Positions 9,816 to 19,352 of a stretch of DNA of 58,393 bases are shown piece after piece. Under the pieces are notes generated by a model. That model saw nothing but the letters and a program-made list of their open reading frames with translations, did no database searches and was not told the origin of the DNA. Both the position numbers and the translations under genes were made by a program. This stretch comes from Gardnerella coleohominis (GTDB taxonomy: Bacteria > Actinomycetota > Actinomycetes > Actinomycetales > Bifidobacteriaceae): the NCBI RefSeq assembly GCF_002896555.1, contig NZ_MNLH01000007.1, positions 1-58,393 of the forward strand, in the 5' to 3' direction. Within the stretch, counting starts at the first letter, position 1; each line of letters begins with the position of its first letter.

Positions 9816-12248
9816 ATGTCTGTAACGCTTGAAACATCGCTTGCTTCAATAATAAGCAACAAGCGTAGGGTATCAGCACTGAAATCGCTAGGAATAGTGA
9901 GTATTAAGGACGCTCTTACGTACTATCCTTTTCGCGTTACAGAGCCTATGCGAATTATGCGTTTACGTGATATTCGCTATGGCGATTCTGCTGTTTTCGT
10001 GGCATGTGTAAATTCAGTTTCTGTTATACCAATGAACGTGCGTAGAGGTTTTAGATTAGAAGTAAACGTAGTTGACGATATTTTGTGTAGCGCAACTTTA
10101 GTTTATTTTTCTAAGAAAAAACAATACGTTGATTGGATGTTAAATAAGTTTAAAAGTGGATCAAAAATTGTTATTTCAGGAACTGCTAGCGAATTTAATA
10201 ACAGATTGCAATTTACGCATCCCGATGTTTTACAAGTAAATGATTCTAGCAATTTAGGCGATACGCATAACGCTGATAATTCTAATCGCATTACTGTCGC
10301 CAATCATGACCTACTTCAAGGCGCGGAACAGAAGAATAGCGTTGAAGATTGTCTTAAAAAGTTAAGCTCGCCTATGCCTATTTATCACGCTAATTCTCGT
10401 ATATCTAGCGAGCATATTCACGATACTATTATTGCCTCTCTTAATGCTCTTGAAGAAGACATTTCGGATATTATCCCAGAGACAGTTCGCGCTTCGCATA
10501 ATTTGCTGCATAGAAGTGAAGCGTTTGAAAAAATCCATAATCCGCAATCTACGGATGACTTTAAAAAAGCTTTAGCTACTTTAAGATATGAAGAAGCGTT
10601 AGTTTCGCAAGTTGCGATATTGTCTGCAAGGAATTCTGATTCATCTTGTATTGCTCAAAGTTGTAAGTGTGATGATATTCGTAAAACTTTTGTAGACTCT
10701 TTGCCTTTCGAACTTACTCAAGGCCAGAATGATGTTATTGGCGAAATCATTGGAGATATGGCATGTAATAAGCCTATGAGAAGACTTTTACAGGGAGAAG
10801 TTGGATCTGGTAAAACAGTGGTTGCTGTGAGCGCTATGCTTCAAGCTGTTGGGTCTGGGAAACAGGCTGTTTTGGTTGCTCCTACGCACGTTTTAGCTTT
10901 GCAGCATGCTGATAATTTGCGAAATATGATTTCTCGCGCGAATCTTTCTGTAAAACTTGTTGTTGTTACAGGTGGCATGAAACTTAGTGAGCGTCGTAAA
11001 GCTTTGGCCAGTGTTGCAAGTGGGGAGCCTGCAATAATAGTTGCAACACATGCAGCATTTTCTTCAAGTTTTAATCCTACTAATTTAGCTTTAGTTGTTA
11101 TAGATGAGCAACATAGATTTGGCGTTGAGCAACGCAATTCTCTTATGCGTTCTTTTGGCGGAAATTCTACGGTTCCGCATTTATTGGTTATGACTGCAAC
11201 TCCTATTCCTCGCTCTGCTGCTATGACTTGGTTTGGAGATTTAGACGTATCTTATTTAATACAATTGCCTGCTTCCAGAAAACCTGTTCGTACTTTTATT
11301 GTTCAAGAAAATGATTCTCGCACTATGGCAGCTATGTTTTCACATATTCGAAAGAGAATTGATGCAGGTGAGCGAGCTTATATAGTTTGCCCGCATATTG
11401 AAGATGAAGAGTTAGATTTAGATGCTAATGCTCGTGGAGCTAAAAATTCGCATAATATTGCAGATGATAACGATGCTTTTGATGATGTGATTATTAGTAA
11501 TGAAAGTTTCGTTGAAGGATATTCTGGGGACTATTACGAAAATTCATCTGAAGGATCTGTAAGCGAAGAATCTACGAATGGCGGCTCTGCGATTGCTGGC
11601 TCAATTGGTGTCCCTGTGAGCGAAGAAAATAATCAGCCTCGCAAACTTCATACGGTTACCAATATTCTTCAAAGGCTATCTGCGCTTCCGCAATTTAATA
11701 ATATTTCTTTAGTTCAGCTTACAGGTAGAAATACTGACGATGAGAAGAAAGAAATAATGCGTCAATTTATTTCTGGAGAATCGCCAATATTGGTTTCTAC
11801 TACTGTTATTGAAGTTGGAGTCGATGTTCCTACTGCTAGTTGCATGGTGATTTTTGATGCAGATCGTTTTGGATTAGCACAATTACACCAATTAAGAGGC
11901 AGAATTGGACGAGCTAACTTACAATCCTGGGCTTTTCTTGTTTCGTGCGCTCAAGAAGGAAGCGTAGCTGAAAAACGCTTACAAGTAGTTGAAAAATCGC
12001 GCGATGGAGCTGTTATAGCTCAAGAGGATTTGAAATTGCGAAATGTTGGAGATGTTCTTGGAGATAAACAATCTGGCGGAAAATCAAGTCTTAAATTGTT
12101 AAGAGTAGTTCAGGATGCTTCTATTATTGCTTCTGCTCGTGAGGAAGCGTATAAGTTGATTTCAGACGAATCTGATTTTAATAAAATGACGTCTTTGCGC
12201 GGAGCGGTATTAGATTTCACTCGAGGAGGATCAATTATTAGTAATTGA
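9816..12248 (+). CDS. recG: ATP-dependent DNA helicase RecG
   Basis: Branch-migration helicase that reverses stalled forks and processes recombination intermediates. The N-terminal wedge domain begins with KRVSALKSLGI-like residues and YYPFRVTEP. Helicase motifs are complete: Walker A GEVGSGKT (327-334), DEQH (430-433), MTATPIPRS, VSTTVIEVGVDVPTA and QLHQLRGRIGRA (about 690-700). An Asp/Asn/Ser/Glu-rich segment at about 532-608 is inserted between YIVCPHIEDEE and the next helicase motif, making the protein 810 residues (E. coli 693). It starts five bases after holB and is probably co-transcribed with it. A second, smaller Asn/Asp-rich piece lies at about 142-165 in the wedge region. Confidence 0.95.
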   Translation: MSVTLETSLASIISNKRRVSALKSLGIVSIKDALTYYPFRVTEPMRIMRLRDIRYGDSAVFVACVNSVSVIPMNVRRGFRLEVNVVDDILCSATLVYFSKKKQYVDWMLNKFKSGSKIVISGTASEFNNRLQFTHPDVLQVNDSSNLGDTHNADNSNRITVANHDLLQGAEQKNSVEDCLKKLSSPMPIYHANSRISSEHIHDTIIASLNALEEDISDIIPETVRASHNLLHRSEAFEKIHNPQSTDDFKKALATLRYEEALVSQVAILSARNSDSSCIAQSCKCDDIRKTFVDSLPFELTQGQNDVIGEIIGDMACNKPMRRLLQGEVGSGKTVVAVSAMLQAVGSGKQAVLVAPTHVLALQHADNLRNMISRANLSVKLVVVTGGMKLSERRKALASVASGEPAIIVATHAAFSSSFNPTNLALVVIDEQHRFGVEQRNSLMRSFGGNSTVPHLLVMTATPIPRSAAMTWFGDLDVSYLIQLPASRKPVRTFIVQENDSRTMAAMFSHIRKRIDAGERAYIVCPHIEDEELDLDANARGAKNSHNIADDNDAFDDVIISNESFVEGYSGDYYENSSEGSVSEESTNGGSAIAGSIGVPVSEENNQPRKLHTVTNILQRLSALPQFNNISLVQLTGRNTDDEKKEIMRQFISGESPILVSTTVIEVGVDVPTASCMVIFDADRFGLAQLHQLRGRIGRANLQSWAFLVSCAQEGSVAEKRLQVVEKSRDGAVIAQEDLKLRNVGDVLGDKQSGGKSSLKLLRVVQDASIIASAREEAYKLISDESDFNKMTSLRGAVLDFTRGGSIISN

Positions 12249-12345
12249 TATTTTTATGATTTAATTATTGTGCGATTTGAGTATTGTGAATATCCTAGAA
12301 AGTAGTGATTATTAGTTCTAGTTGTAATCGTATAGAGACGAGGCA

Positions 12346-13494
12346 ATGATGACTGAGAGAGAGCAACAAATTTTAGCCTGGATTCAGCAAAATCCAATGA
12401 TTAGTCAGCAGGAACTTGCAAGTCTTGCTGGTATTACGCGTTCCGGTGTAGCAGCGCATATTTCTAATTTAATACGTAAAGGTTATTTGCGTGGAAAAGG
12501 GTATATCGTTACTCCGCCTAGCTATGTCACAGTAATTGGTGGCATTAGCATGGATGTGCTTGGAGTTGCTCGTGGTGATTTAATGGATTACACGTCTAAC
12601 GAGGCACGTGTTCGTTACATGCTTGGTGGTGTTGGACGAAATATAGCTGTCGCTCTTGAAAAATTGAATATTCGCACAAGTATGGTTTCTGTTTACGGCG
12701 GAGATCATAATGGAGAGCTTTTTAAAATAGATGCTTCCGCTAATGGATTAGATATTGGTTATTCAAAGCAATTGCCTGATTTAATGACTGCATCTTATAT
12801 GTATGTTGGCGACGCTTCAGGTCAACGTCTGCTAGCTCTTGATGATATGAGTATTTATAATCATATGACTCCTGATTTTTTGCGTGAAAGATACTCTATT
12901 ATTGAGAATTCCGACATGGTTATTATGGATACCAATATTCCGCAAAAATCCTTGGAATGGGTGTGTGATCACTATAATCGCCCAATTATTGTGCGCGCCA
13001 TTACTGACGCAAAAGCTCCGCGCGTACTTTCTAGACTTAATCGCGTAGATACTCTGGTGCTTGACACTGCGGAATCTCAAGCTCTTACTGGTATTGTTGC
13101 TGTTGATGGACGTTCTGCTGCTCGCTGCGCTGCAGTATTGCTGAAGCGTGGAGTTAAACACGTGTTTGTGAATGCTGGACGCGAGGGTGTTGTTTATGGC
13201 AATTCAGAAGACATTGTGTTCTATCCTGTGTCTGTAAAGCATGTTCAGCGTATGATAGTTGCTCGCGATGGCGGTCGCGGCGGTGTTAAAGCTGTTGGCA
13301 ACGACAATGGTTCTAGTGATACTGCTACTGCTGCACTGATTTATGCGCGTTATGCTGGCTTTGACGATAAGAAGTCGAGTAGATTTGCTGTTGCTGCGGC
13401 TGTGTTGAATACCGAGTCTATGGAAGCTGTTCATGAATCCTTAGATGCTGATTTAGTATTGTCCTACATGGAAAAGATTCACGAGCGTGCGTGA
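12346..13494 (+). CDS. PfkB-family sugar/nucleoside kinase with N-terminal winged helix
   Basis: Probable ribokinase-like kinase joined to a DNA-binding domain. Residues 1-56 form a MarR/IclR-type helix-turn-helix (ILAWIQQNPMISQQELAS, SGVAAHISNLIRKGYLRGKG). The kinase domain starts at VTVIGGISMDVLG, with the N-terminal PfkB signature at MLGGVGRNIAVALEKL. The C-terminal signature, normally GAGD, reads NGSSDTATAAL (322-332); the likely catalytic Asp (D325) is kept but the preceding Gly is Ser. The layout resembles pseudouridine kinases (PsuK/YeiC type), but the substrate is a guess. Two ATGs lie at 12346 and 12349, and GAGG spacing slightly favours the second. Its 3' end overlaps the MFS gene by eight bases. 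Confidence 0.82.
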   Translation: MMTEREQQILAWIQQNPMISQQELASLAGITRSGVAAHISNLIRKGYLRGKGYIVTPPSYVTVIGGISMDVLGVARGDLMDYTSNEARVRYMLGGVGRNIAVALEKLNIRTSMVSVYGGDHNGELFKIDASANGLDIGYSKQLPDLMTASYMYVGDASGQRLLALDDMSIYNHMTPDFLRERYSIIENSDMVIMDTNIPQKSLEWVCDHYNRPIIVRAITDAKAPRVLSRLNRVDTLVLDTAESQALTGIVAVDGRSAARCAAVLLKRGVKHVFVNAGREGVVYGNSEDIVFYPVSVKHVQRMIVARDGGRGGVKAVGNDNGSSDTATAALIYARYAGFDDKKSSRFAVAAAVLNTESMEAVHESLDADLVLSYMEKIHERA

Positions 13495-15034
13495 TACGGG
13501 CGCAAATAAATCTGTCAGAGAAAATCCTGATATAAATACTGACGGCAAATCTTTCGTTAATACTCGTGCGCTAGGTAGTAAGCATCCTATTTTTGCATTA
13601 ATGCTTGCATTATTTGTGTCAATTTTCTCTTTTCAATTAAATATTTCTATGCTTTCTCCGGCTCTTGCCTCGATGGAGTCTGAATTACATATTTCACAAG
13701 TGCAAGTCGGATTAATGCAAACTGTGTTTTTCGTAGCTGCGGCATTATTCTCATTATTCTTGCCTAGGCTTGCTGATCATATTGGTAGAAAAAAAGTTTT
13801 GCTAGGCATGCTTACTGCAACTGTTGCAGGAAGTTTTATATCCGCTTTAGCTCCTAATGTAACTTTGCTATCTATAGGTCGCGTTATGCAAGGAACATCC
13901 GGGCCTATGATGCCTTTGTGTCTTATTATGCTTCGCGAGCGCATTAAAGATAATAAGCATTACGCAAAGCTTATGGCGATTCTAACTTCGATTAATGGAG
14001 GCTTAGCTGGGATTGATGCTTTAGTTGGCGGCTGGCTTTCTAGTATTTGTGGTTTTCGTTCTATTTTCGTTATTATGACTGTTGTTTCACTGTTAGCAGT
14101 GTTTTTAGTTATGTATAACGCAGAAGAATCTAAAGTTGCAGACGATATAAATATGGATTGGTGGGGTGTTGTTACTTTAGGAATCGCGTTCTTATCTGCG
14201 TATATGGCTATTGACGAATCGCAAAAACTTTCGAATGCTAGCTGGATACTTATACTTGCGCTTGCAATAGTGGCTTTAGTGTTCTTCGTAATTTTTTGGC
14301 AAATTGAAAAGCATGTTAAAAATCCTATGGTTTCAACTCGCTATATGAAGCAGCGTCGTACGTGGGGTTTATTGAGCACTACGTTATTTACGATGACAGG
14401 CGTTTTTGCAATCATGAATGGCGTTGTTTTGAAATTTGCTCAAGATAATTTCTGTGGTATAGGTTTGCCGGAAGCTATTGTTCCTTTCGTAACTCTTACG
14501 CCTTATGCACTTGTTGGCTTCTTGTTTGGTCCATGGGCGGGAGTTCTAGCTGCAAAATATGGATATAGGCTTGTTTTAAGAACTGGTATTTTAGTAAGCA
14601 TAATAGGATTATTGTTAGGAATATTTGTTATGAAAAATCCTGATATTCTTACTTTGGTTCTTTTATCTGTTTTTATAGGTATAAGTTACGCAGGCGTTGT
14701 AAATATTATGCTAAACGGATTGGGAATTGTTTTATCACCTAAAGATAATCCTGGATATTTGCCTGGCATGAATGCTGGAGCGTTTAATCTTGGAGCTGGA
14801 TTAAGTTTCGCTATTATTTATGCTGTTATGGGAGTTTTTAACGTTAATCCTTCTGCTATTTCTTCTTCCGCTGCTCACGCTTCTGCTGCTTCTTCTGCTT
14901 CTGTTGCTGCAGCGAAAAGTGTTATTAAGCTAGTTCCTTCTTCTTCAAGTTATATGTCTTCTATGGTGGTTGGAGCAATATTGCTTGTTTTAGCGCTATT
15001 GTGTTCTATTTGTATTCCGCGTTCTGAAGATTAA
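13487..15034 (+). CDS. MFS transporter
   Basis: Major facilitator superfamily membrane transporter, 515 residues with about 12-14 helices. After a 30-residue polar N-terminus the first helix is HPIFALMLALFVSIFSFQL. The MFS loop motif appears as RLADHIGRKKVL, and IGRVMQGTSGPMMP resembles the DHA-type drug/proton antiporter pattern. A Ser/Ala-rich loop (about 457-485) precedes the last helix. The start is GTG at 13487, eight bases inside the kinase gene, so the two are translationally coupled. The coupling suggests it moves the substrate or product of the kinase; direction and substrate are unknown. Confidence 0.85.
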   Translation: MRDTGANKSVRENPDINTDGKSFVNTRALGSKHPIFALMLALFVSIFSFQLNISMLSPALASMESELHISQVQVGLMQTVFFVAAALFSLFLPRLADHIGRKKVLLGMLTATVAGSFISALAPNVTLLSIGRVMQGTSGPMMPLCLIMLRERIKDNKHYAKLMAILTSINGGLAGIDALVGGWLSSICGFRSIFVIMTVVSLLAVFLVMYNAEESKVADDINMDWWGVVTLGIAFLSAYMAIDESQKLSNASWILILALAIVALVFFVIFWQIEKHVKNPMVSTRYMKQRRTWGLLSTTLFTMTGVFAIMNGVVLKFAQDNFCGIGLPEAIVPFVTLTPYALVGFLFGPWAGVLAAKYGYRLVLRTGILVSIIGLLLGIFVMKNPDILTLVLLSVFIGISYAGVVNIMLNGLGIVLSPKDNPGYLPGMNAGAFNLGAGLSFAIIYAVMGVFNVNPSAISSSAAHASAASSASVAAAKSVIKLVPSSSSYMSSMVVGAILLVLALLCSICIPRSED

Positions 15035-15040
15035 TAATTG

Positions 15041-15087
15041 TAGAAGTTTTGATAGAAGTTTTGATAGAAGTTTTGATAGAAGTTTGT
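15041..15087. repeat. 12-bp tandem repeat downstream of the MFS gene
   Basis: The unit tagaagttttga recurs nearly perfectly about four times between the MFS stop codon and coaD. No terminator hairpin is evident in this gap. Confidence 0.85.
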
Positions 15088-15210
15088 CTGTAGTCTGTTT
15101 GCTAAAATTTTGGTGCGAATTTTGACACTAATTTTGGTGAGAATTGTATTTTAAAAGTAGATATATTCGCAAATGTAAATTAGTGACATGGTCGGTGCTA
15201 ATCTAAACAT

Positions 15211-15741
15211 ATGACTATAGCAGTGTGCCCAGGCTCTTATGACCCAGTTACAGCCGGTCATTTAGATGTGATACAACGTTGTACCAAGCTTTTTGATGAA
15301 GTTCATGTGCTTGTTGCAGTTAATTCCGCTAAGATGCCTATGTTTACGGAGAAAGAGCGAGTTCAAATTATTAGCGATGCTGTAAGTGACGCGAAATATT
15401 GTTGCGATGGCGGAAAGTTAGTAGTTTCGTCAACTACTGGGCTTGTTACCGATTATTGCAAGAAAGTTGGTGCTACAGTAATTGTTAAAGGTTTGCGTCA
15501 GAACGGTGACTATGAGGCAGAACTTGGCATGGCACTTGTTAATCGAAAACTTGCTGGTATTGAAACTATGTTTCTTCCGGCAGATCCGATTTTGGAACAT
15601 GTTTCCAGTTCGGTTGTAAAGGATGTTGCGCGTCACGGTGGTGATGTAACTGGCATGGTTCCAGATAATGTAATACCCTTATTACATGAACTGCTTGCAG
15701 AGAAAAATTTTGAGGAGAACAGACTGGAGAGCAGACAATGA
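15211..15741 (+). CDS. coaD: Pantetheine-phosphate adenylyltransferase
   Basis: Transfers AMP from ATP to 4'-phosphopantetheine, the fourth step of coenzyme A synthesis, in the cytoplasm. The N-terminus [19 protein letters not shown] carries the TxGH nucleotidyltransferase motif. [19 protein letters not shown] and [17 protein letters not shown] (the ISSS-type motif) complete the family pattern. Length 176 is slightly over the usual ~160 because of a short C-terminal extension. The stop overlaps the start of the next gene (ATGA), which indicates co-translation. Confidence 0.96.
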   Translation: MTIAVCPGSYDPVTAGHLDVIQRCTKLFDEVHVLVAVNSAKMPMFTEKERVQIISDAVSDAKYCCDGGKLVVSSTTGLVTDYCKKVGATVIVKGLRQNGDYEAELGMALVNRKLAGIETMFLPADPILEHVSSSVVKDVARHGGDVTGMVPDNVIPLLHELLAEKNFEENRLESRQ

Positions 15742-16715
15742 TGACTGAAGATGAAAATGTTGTTAATGCAGCAAATGACGATTTTGAAGAAGACGATACT
15801 ATGGAGAGAGATGTTCGAGCGGATAAGCTTCCGTTGAATCCTATAGTAGAGCCTGACGATTCTGAAACAGACGCTATTGCTTCACTCAAATCTAATAACA
15901 GTGAAGATTCTTCTAATAATTCTGAAGATGCAAATGAAAATAGTGAAAGCTCTAAACAAAATAGTGATTCTGCCGACTCTTCTGATTCTTCTATTAAGCC
16001 GTTGTTCCCTATGCCTGATTTGCGTGAGCGCGATGACGGTGGAGCTATGGATTTTGAAGGCGAAGATTCGCATGATTCTTACAGTTCCAGCAATAGTAAT
16101 GCAAATGTGAGCGATAAAGCTCGTTCACAGAGCAGAGCTGAGTTCACTACTGTTTACGACATTATTGACGTAATGGAGTCGAATCTTTCAGAGGCTAAGG
16201 GCGTTCTATTTTCTGCTGATATGGTGAAAATTAGTCGTGAAGATTTTGAAGATCATCTTTCGCGATTAAAAGACATGTTGCCTGTGCAATTGGAGCGCGC
16301 TTCAGCTTTAATGCGTGAAGCTGAGCGTCGTTTGCGTACTGCTCAAACTCAAGCAAGTTCTATTGTTGCAACCGCTAAATCTCAGGCAGCTCAGATTGTT
16401 TCAGACGCTGAAGATCGTGCTCAATATTTGGCTGGTCAAGAAAACGTTACTGCTCTCGCTCGTCGTAAGGCTGCAAATATTTTGGAAGCCGCACAAGCAA
16501 AGTCGGATAAGCTTACTCATGGAGCAGATCAATACTGTGTAACTGTTATGGAAGGCTTGAAGCAGCAGTTAGACAAGCTTGAGCAGGATGTGCAAGCAGG
16601 ACAGCGCGTTTTGGAAGAACGTCGTCGAGCCGCTACTCACATTCAAGACGGCATTAGTGCTCAAGCTCATCTTGATGATGAAGATGAATACGGATATGGA
16701 GAAAGGAATAACTAA
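15738..16715 (+). CDS. SepIVA/DivIVA-like coiled-coil cell-division protein
   Basis: Probable envelope-growth or septation factor. Residues 1 to ~130 are an acidic, Ser/Asn/Asp-rich disordered segment. From [20 protein letters not shown] onward the protein resembles the start of DivIVA-like domains. A long heptad-rich coiled coil (about 160-310) follows, containing [19 protein letters not shown] and [16 protein letters not shown]. In Mycobacterium the gene just before the DUF177 and rnc genes (Rv2927c) is SepIVA, a septum factor. Gene order and domain type match here, so the assignment rests on synteny plus coiled-coil pattern. ATGA overlap with coaD; its last base is the first base of the next gene's ATG. 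Confidence 0.72.
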   Translation: MMTEDENVVNAANDDFEEDDTMERDVRADKLPLNPIVEPDDSETDAIASLKSNNSEDSSNNSEDANENSESSKQNSDSADSSDSSIKPLFPMPDLRERDDGGAMDFEGEDSHDSYSSSNSNANVSDKARSQSRAEFTTVYDIIDVMESNLSEAKGVLFSADMVKISREDFEDHLSRLKDMLPVQLERASALMREAERRLRTAQTQASSIVATAKSQAAQIVSDAEDRAQYLAGQENVTALARRKAANILEAAQAKSDKLTHGADQYCVTVMEGLKQQLDKLEQDVQAGQRVLEERRRAATHIQDGISAQAHLDDEDEYGYGERNN

Positions 16716-17368
16716 TGACATCTCATCCATCTAAATCTTTGTGGGCTATACCTGTTGCGCAAATGGGTGCTCGCGCTGGTCACAGTATGCATATTGACCG
16801 CGCGTTTCCGGCTCCTGAGGGTATAGGGGATAGTGTTATTGGTGTAAAACCTGGAAGCGACGTACAAGTAAAAGGCGATTTCGATTCTGTCGTGGACGGA
16901 CTTATGTTTCAGGGGAGTATTACAGCTCCTGTTCACGCTGAATGCACGCGCTGCTTAATGCCATTGCGCCGCGATTGGAAAGTCGACGTATGTGTATTTT
17001 TCCCATATAAGGATGATCAACGATTGCAAGCTTCTCAGCGTAATTCTAAAGGAAAAGCTGGTGGGAAGTACGCGGATAAATCTGATTCTGAAGATGATTC
17101 AGAAATATGGGATGACAACGATGATTCCGGCTGCGTTTATCCTCTAGTTGCTGGCGGAGATTTTGCTGATATTGAAGCTTTGATCCGCGATACTATGGTA
17201 AGCGAGTTGCCTTTGCAGCCTTTGTGCGAACCGGATTGTTTGGGATTATGCCCGCAGTGCGGAGAAAATTTAAACGAGCATCCTGATCATCATCACGATA
17301 TTACGGATATTCGTTTTGCTGCATTAGAAGGTTTTAAAGAAAAGCTGAGCAAATCTAACCAAAGCTGA
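16715..17368 (+). CDS. DUF177 (YceD) family protein
   Basis: Member of the DUF177 family, almost always encoded beside rpmF; E. coli YceD is linked with 23S rRNA accumulation, but the biochemical role is not settled. A beta-rich region with VQVKGDFDSVVDGLMFQG leads to HAECTRCLMPL (CxxC). A Ser/Asp-rich acidic insertion lies at about 105-140. The closing motif is CEPDCLGLCPQCGENLNEHP, a likely metal site with the first CxxC. The start ATG shares a base with the preceding stop (taATG). The downstream gap to rpmF is filled by degenerate repeats that begin inside its last codons. Confidence 0.88.
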   Translation: MTSHPSKSLWAIPVAQMGARAGHSMHIDRAFPAPEGIGDSVIGVKPGSDVQVKGDFDSVVDGLMFQGSITAPVHAECTRCLMPLRRDWKVDVCVFFPYKDDQRLQASQRNSKGKAGGKYADKSDSEDDSEIWDDNDDSGCVYPLVAGGDFADIEALIRDTMVSELPLQPLCEPDCLGLCPQCGENLNEHPDHHHDITDIRFAALEGFKEKLSKSNQS

Positions 17369-17450
17369 ACAGAATCTGAACTAAAGCTGAACTAAATCTG
17401 AACAGAGATGAGTCAAATCTTGCAAAAGCTGAGTTAAATCTGAGCTAAAT
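17341..17450. repeat. Degenerate 11-12 bp repeats across the DUF177 stop codon
   Basis: Copies of aaagctgaac / aaatctgaac alternate about eight or nine times from the last codons of the DUF177 gene into the gap before rpmF. The reading frame stops inside the array, so expansion there could change the protein's last residues. Confidence 0.75.
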
Positions 17451-17559
17451 ATGTGTTTAATAGCCAGATTTAGCAGTTAGATTTAGCAGAATGTATGGCG
17501 CATGTTGTAATATACAGAACGCTTAAGCTCAATCGTTCGAACGAAATAGAGGAAAGATT

Positions 17560-17757
17560 ATGGCACTGCCTAAGTATAAGACCTCGCGTGCTAATACGCA
17601 TTCGCGTCGCGCTAATTGGAAGGCGTCTGCCGTGCAGACTGTGACTTGCCCGAACTGTGGTTCTGAGGCATTCCCACACATGGCTTGCCCATCCTGCGGT
17701 AACTTCCGCGGTCGTGTGTACAGCGAAGCTATTCGCTCAGCACACACCACCAAGTAG
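17560..17757 (+). CDS. rpmF: 50S ribosomal protein L32
   Basis: Small zinc-binding protein of the large ribosomal subunit. [20 protein letters not shown] is the typical actinobacterial start, and [18 protein letters not shown] supplies the two CxxC pairs of the zinc-binding form. 65 residues is normal. A gaggaaag ribosome-binding site lies upstream. It sits between the DUF177 gene and rnc as in many bacteria and is followed by its own terminator. Confidence 0.98.
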   Translation: MALPKYKTSRANTHSRRANWKASAVQTVTCPNCGSEAFPHMACPSCGNFRGRVYSEAIRSAHTTK

Positions 17758-17769
17758 GTTGTATTTATG

Positions 17770-17805
17770 AAAACCCTGCCATCGACGGGTGGTGGGGTTT
17801 TTCTT
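17770..17805 (+). terminator. Terminator after rpmF
   Basis: AAAACCC pairs with GGGGTTTT around an imperfect GC-rich centre and runs into a T tract (gggtttttctt). Confidence 0.75.
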
Positions 17806-17864
17806 TATAGTATTTAGTATTTATAGCGTTTGTATTGCTTTTATGAGTATTGGGGTAGTGAAAT

Positions 17865-18641
17865 ATGGGAAATCAACATCAATCTGAAGCTAAAAAGCAA
17901 GATATTGGTGTAATTCATTACGACAATGATGCAAATCAAGTGAATCCTTCGCAAGAACTTTTAAACGCGTTGGGCACTACTATTTCACCAGATTTGTTAA
18001 TCGAAGCTTTAACGCATAGATCGTTTTCTCATGAGCATCCTGGTACGCGAAATTATGAGCGTTTAGAGTTTTTAGGTGATGCTGTACTTGAATTAGTTTC
18101 TACGGAAACTCTTTTCACTAAGCATCCAGATATGACTGAAGGTCAGTTAGCAAAGTTGCGTGCTAAAGCTGTTTCTGAGTGGGCTCTTTCGGCTGTAGCT
18201 CGTGAAAAATTGCATGTTGGTCCGTATATTTTGCTTGGCCGCGGTGAAATGGAACAAGGCGGTAGCGATAAAGATTCGATTTTATGCGATATCGTTGAAG
18301 CTTTAATTGGAGCTACTTTTGTTGAGCATGGAATTGATGAAGCGAGAGTAGTAGTTCATAGGTTGATTGATGATACTTTAGCTGAAGTTCTAACAGAAGG
18401 TCCTGCGTTAGATTGGAAAACTTCTCTTACAGTTAAAGCGCACGATATGGGATTGCCTGATCCAGAATATCGCATGGCTGTTTCGGGTCCTGATTTTGCG
18501 CCTGTTTTCGAAGCTCGCGCGGTATTAGCACATGCTGATGGTGATGAGTTTCTTGGTGAGGGTACTGGTTCAAGTAAGCGTAAAGCACAATTGGCTGCTG
18601 CTGAAGATGCGTGGCATGCGCTTGATTCGCGTAAACAGTGA
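17865..18641 (+). CDS. rnc: Ribonuclease III
   Basis: Double-strand-specific endoribonuclease that processes rRNA precursors and structured mRNAs. The signature RLEFLGDAVLELV and the second acidic cluster DKDSILCDIVEALIGATFVE mark the catalytic domain. The C-terminal double-stranded-RNA-binding domain runs from about residue 180 and contains GEGTGSSKRKAQLAAAEDAW. 258 residues is slightly longer than E. coli (226) because of a polar N-terminus of about 30 residues. It follows the rpmF terminator, so it may have its own promoter in 17806-17864. Confidence 0.97.
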   Translation: MGNQHQSEAKKQDIGVIHYDNDANQVNPSQELLNALGTTISPDLLIEALTHRSFSHEHPGTRNYERLEFLGDAVLELVSTETLFTKHPDMTEGQLAKLRAKAVSEWALSAVAREKLHVGPYILLGRGEMEQGGSDKDSILCDIVEALIGATFVEHGIDEARVVVHRLIDDTLAEVLTEGPALDWKTSLTVKAHDMGLPDPEYRMAVSGPDFAPVFEARAVLAHADGDEFLGEGTGSSKRKAQLAAAEDAWHALDSRKQ

Positions 18642-18689
18642 TGATCTAGTTCTTTGCACTTCGTCATTGAGATAGTAGATACTTAAAGT

Positions 18690-19241
18690 ATGAATATTTC
18701 TACAGATTTCACTACCATTCCGGATGATTATTCTAAAGCTGCGCCGGAGCAGAATAAGATCAGTGGAGTTCCGGTAGTTTCTTTCCCATTTTACGTTGAT
18801 AGTATGCCATCTTTCGTGCATTATTTGCATTGGCGTTTTGTTGACGACGACGCAATACCAGTATGCGGTTTTGAGTGGATTCACTGGACTGCCGCAAATG
18901 TGCCTGTTGAAGCGTTAATGTTTGATTTTAACGATTCTCACGCTTTACAAATACCGGAAGATTTTTCTCGCACAATGACTTCTATGATTCCGGAAGCTCT
19001 TCAAGGGCGTAATTCGCAAGCAAGCAGATTTATTGGTTGCGATGATCCAGCAATTACTATGCGTTACAACGGCCCACAGCCTCCTGATAAAGATCACGAA
19101 TACATGTTTGAAGTTTTTGGCACAGAAAAGCCTTTGCCAAATCTTAAGCCGGGATTCTATATGAATGAATTATTGCGCGAAGTGAGAAATGTAACTTCAG
19201 GTGTAGACGCTGGCGGAATGTTCCTTACTGGTAAAGCCTAA
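18690..19241 (+). CDS. PEBP family (YbhB/YbcL-like) protein
   Basis: Phosphatidylethanolamine-binding-protein fold; bacterial members are cytoplasmic or periplasmic and their ligand is mostly unknown. The family pattern is visible as FEWIHWTAANVPVEAL and TMRYNGPQPPDKDHEYMFEVF (the Y-x-GP-x-PP-x-x-x-H-x-Y block). 183 residues is normal. No signal peptide is seen, so it is probably cytoplasmic. No strong ribosome-binding site is visible near the chosen ATG. It stands between rnc and pepD without overlap. Confidence 0.88.
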   Translation: MNISTDFTTIPDDYSKAAPEQNKISGVPVVSFPFYVDSMPSFVHYLHWRFVDDDAIPVCGFEWIHWTAANVPVEALMFDFNDSHALQIPEDFSRTMTSMIPEALQGRNSQASRFIGCDDPAITMRYNGPQPPDKDHEYMFEVFGTEKPLPNLKPGFYMNELLREVRNVTSGVDAGGMFLTGKA

Positions 19242-19352
19242 ACGCAAGCACGAGAGCAGCCAATTAGGTTAGCAGTTAACGTCTAAGCGTTAGAATCAAA
19301 CAGTAACAAATCTAAAAATAAAATATAAAATCTAAAAACAGAGGATGCAAAT

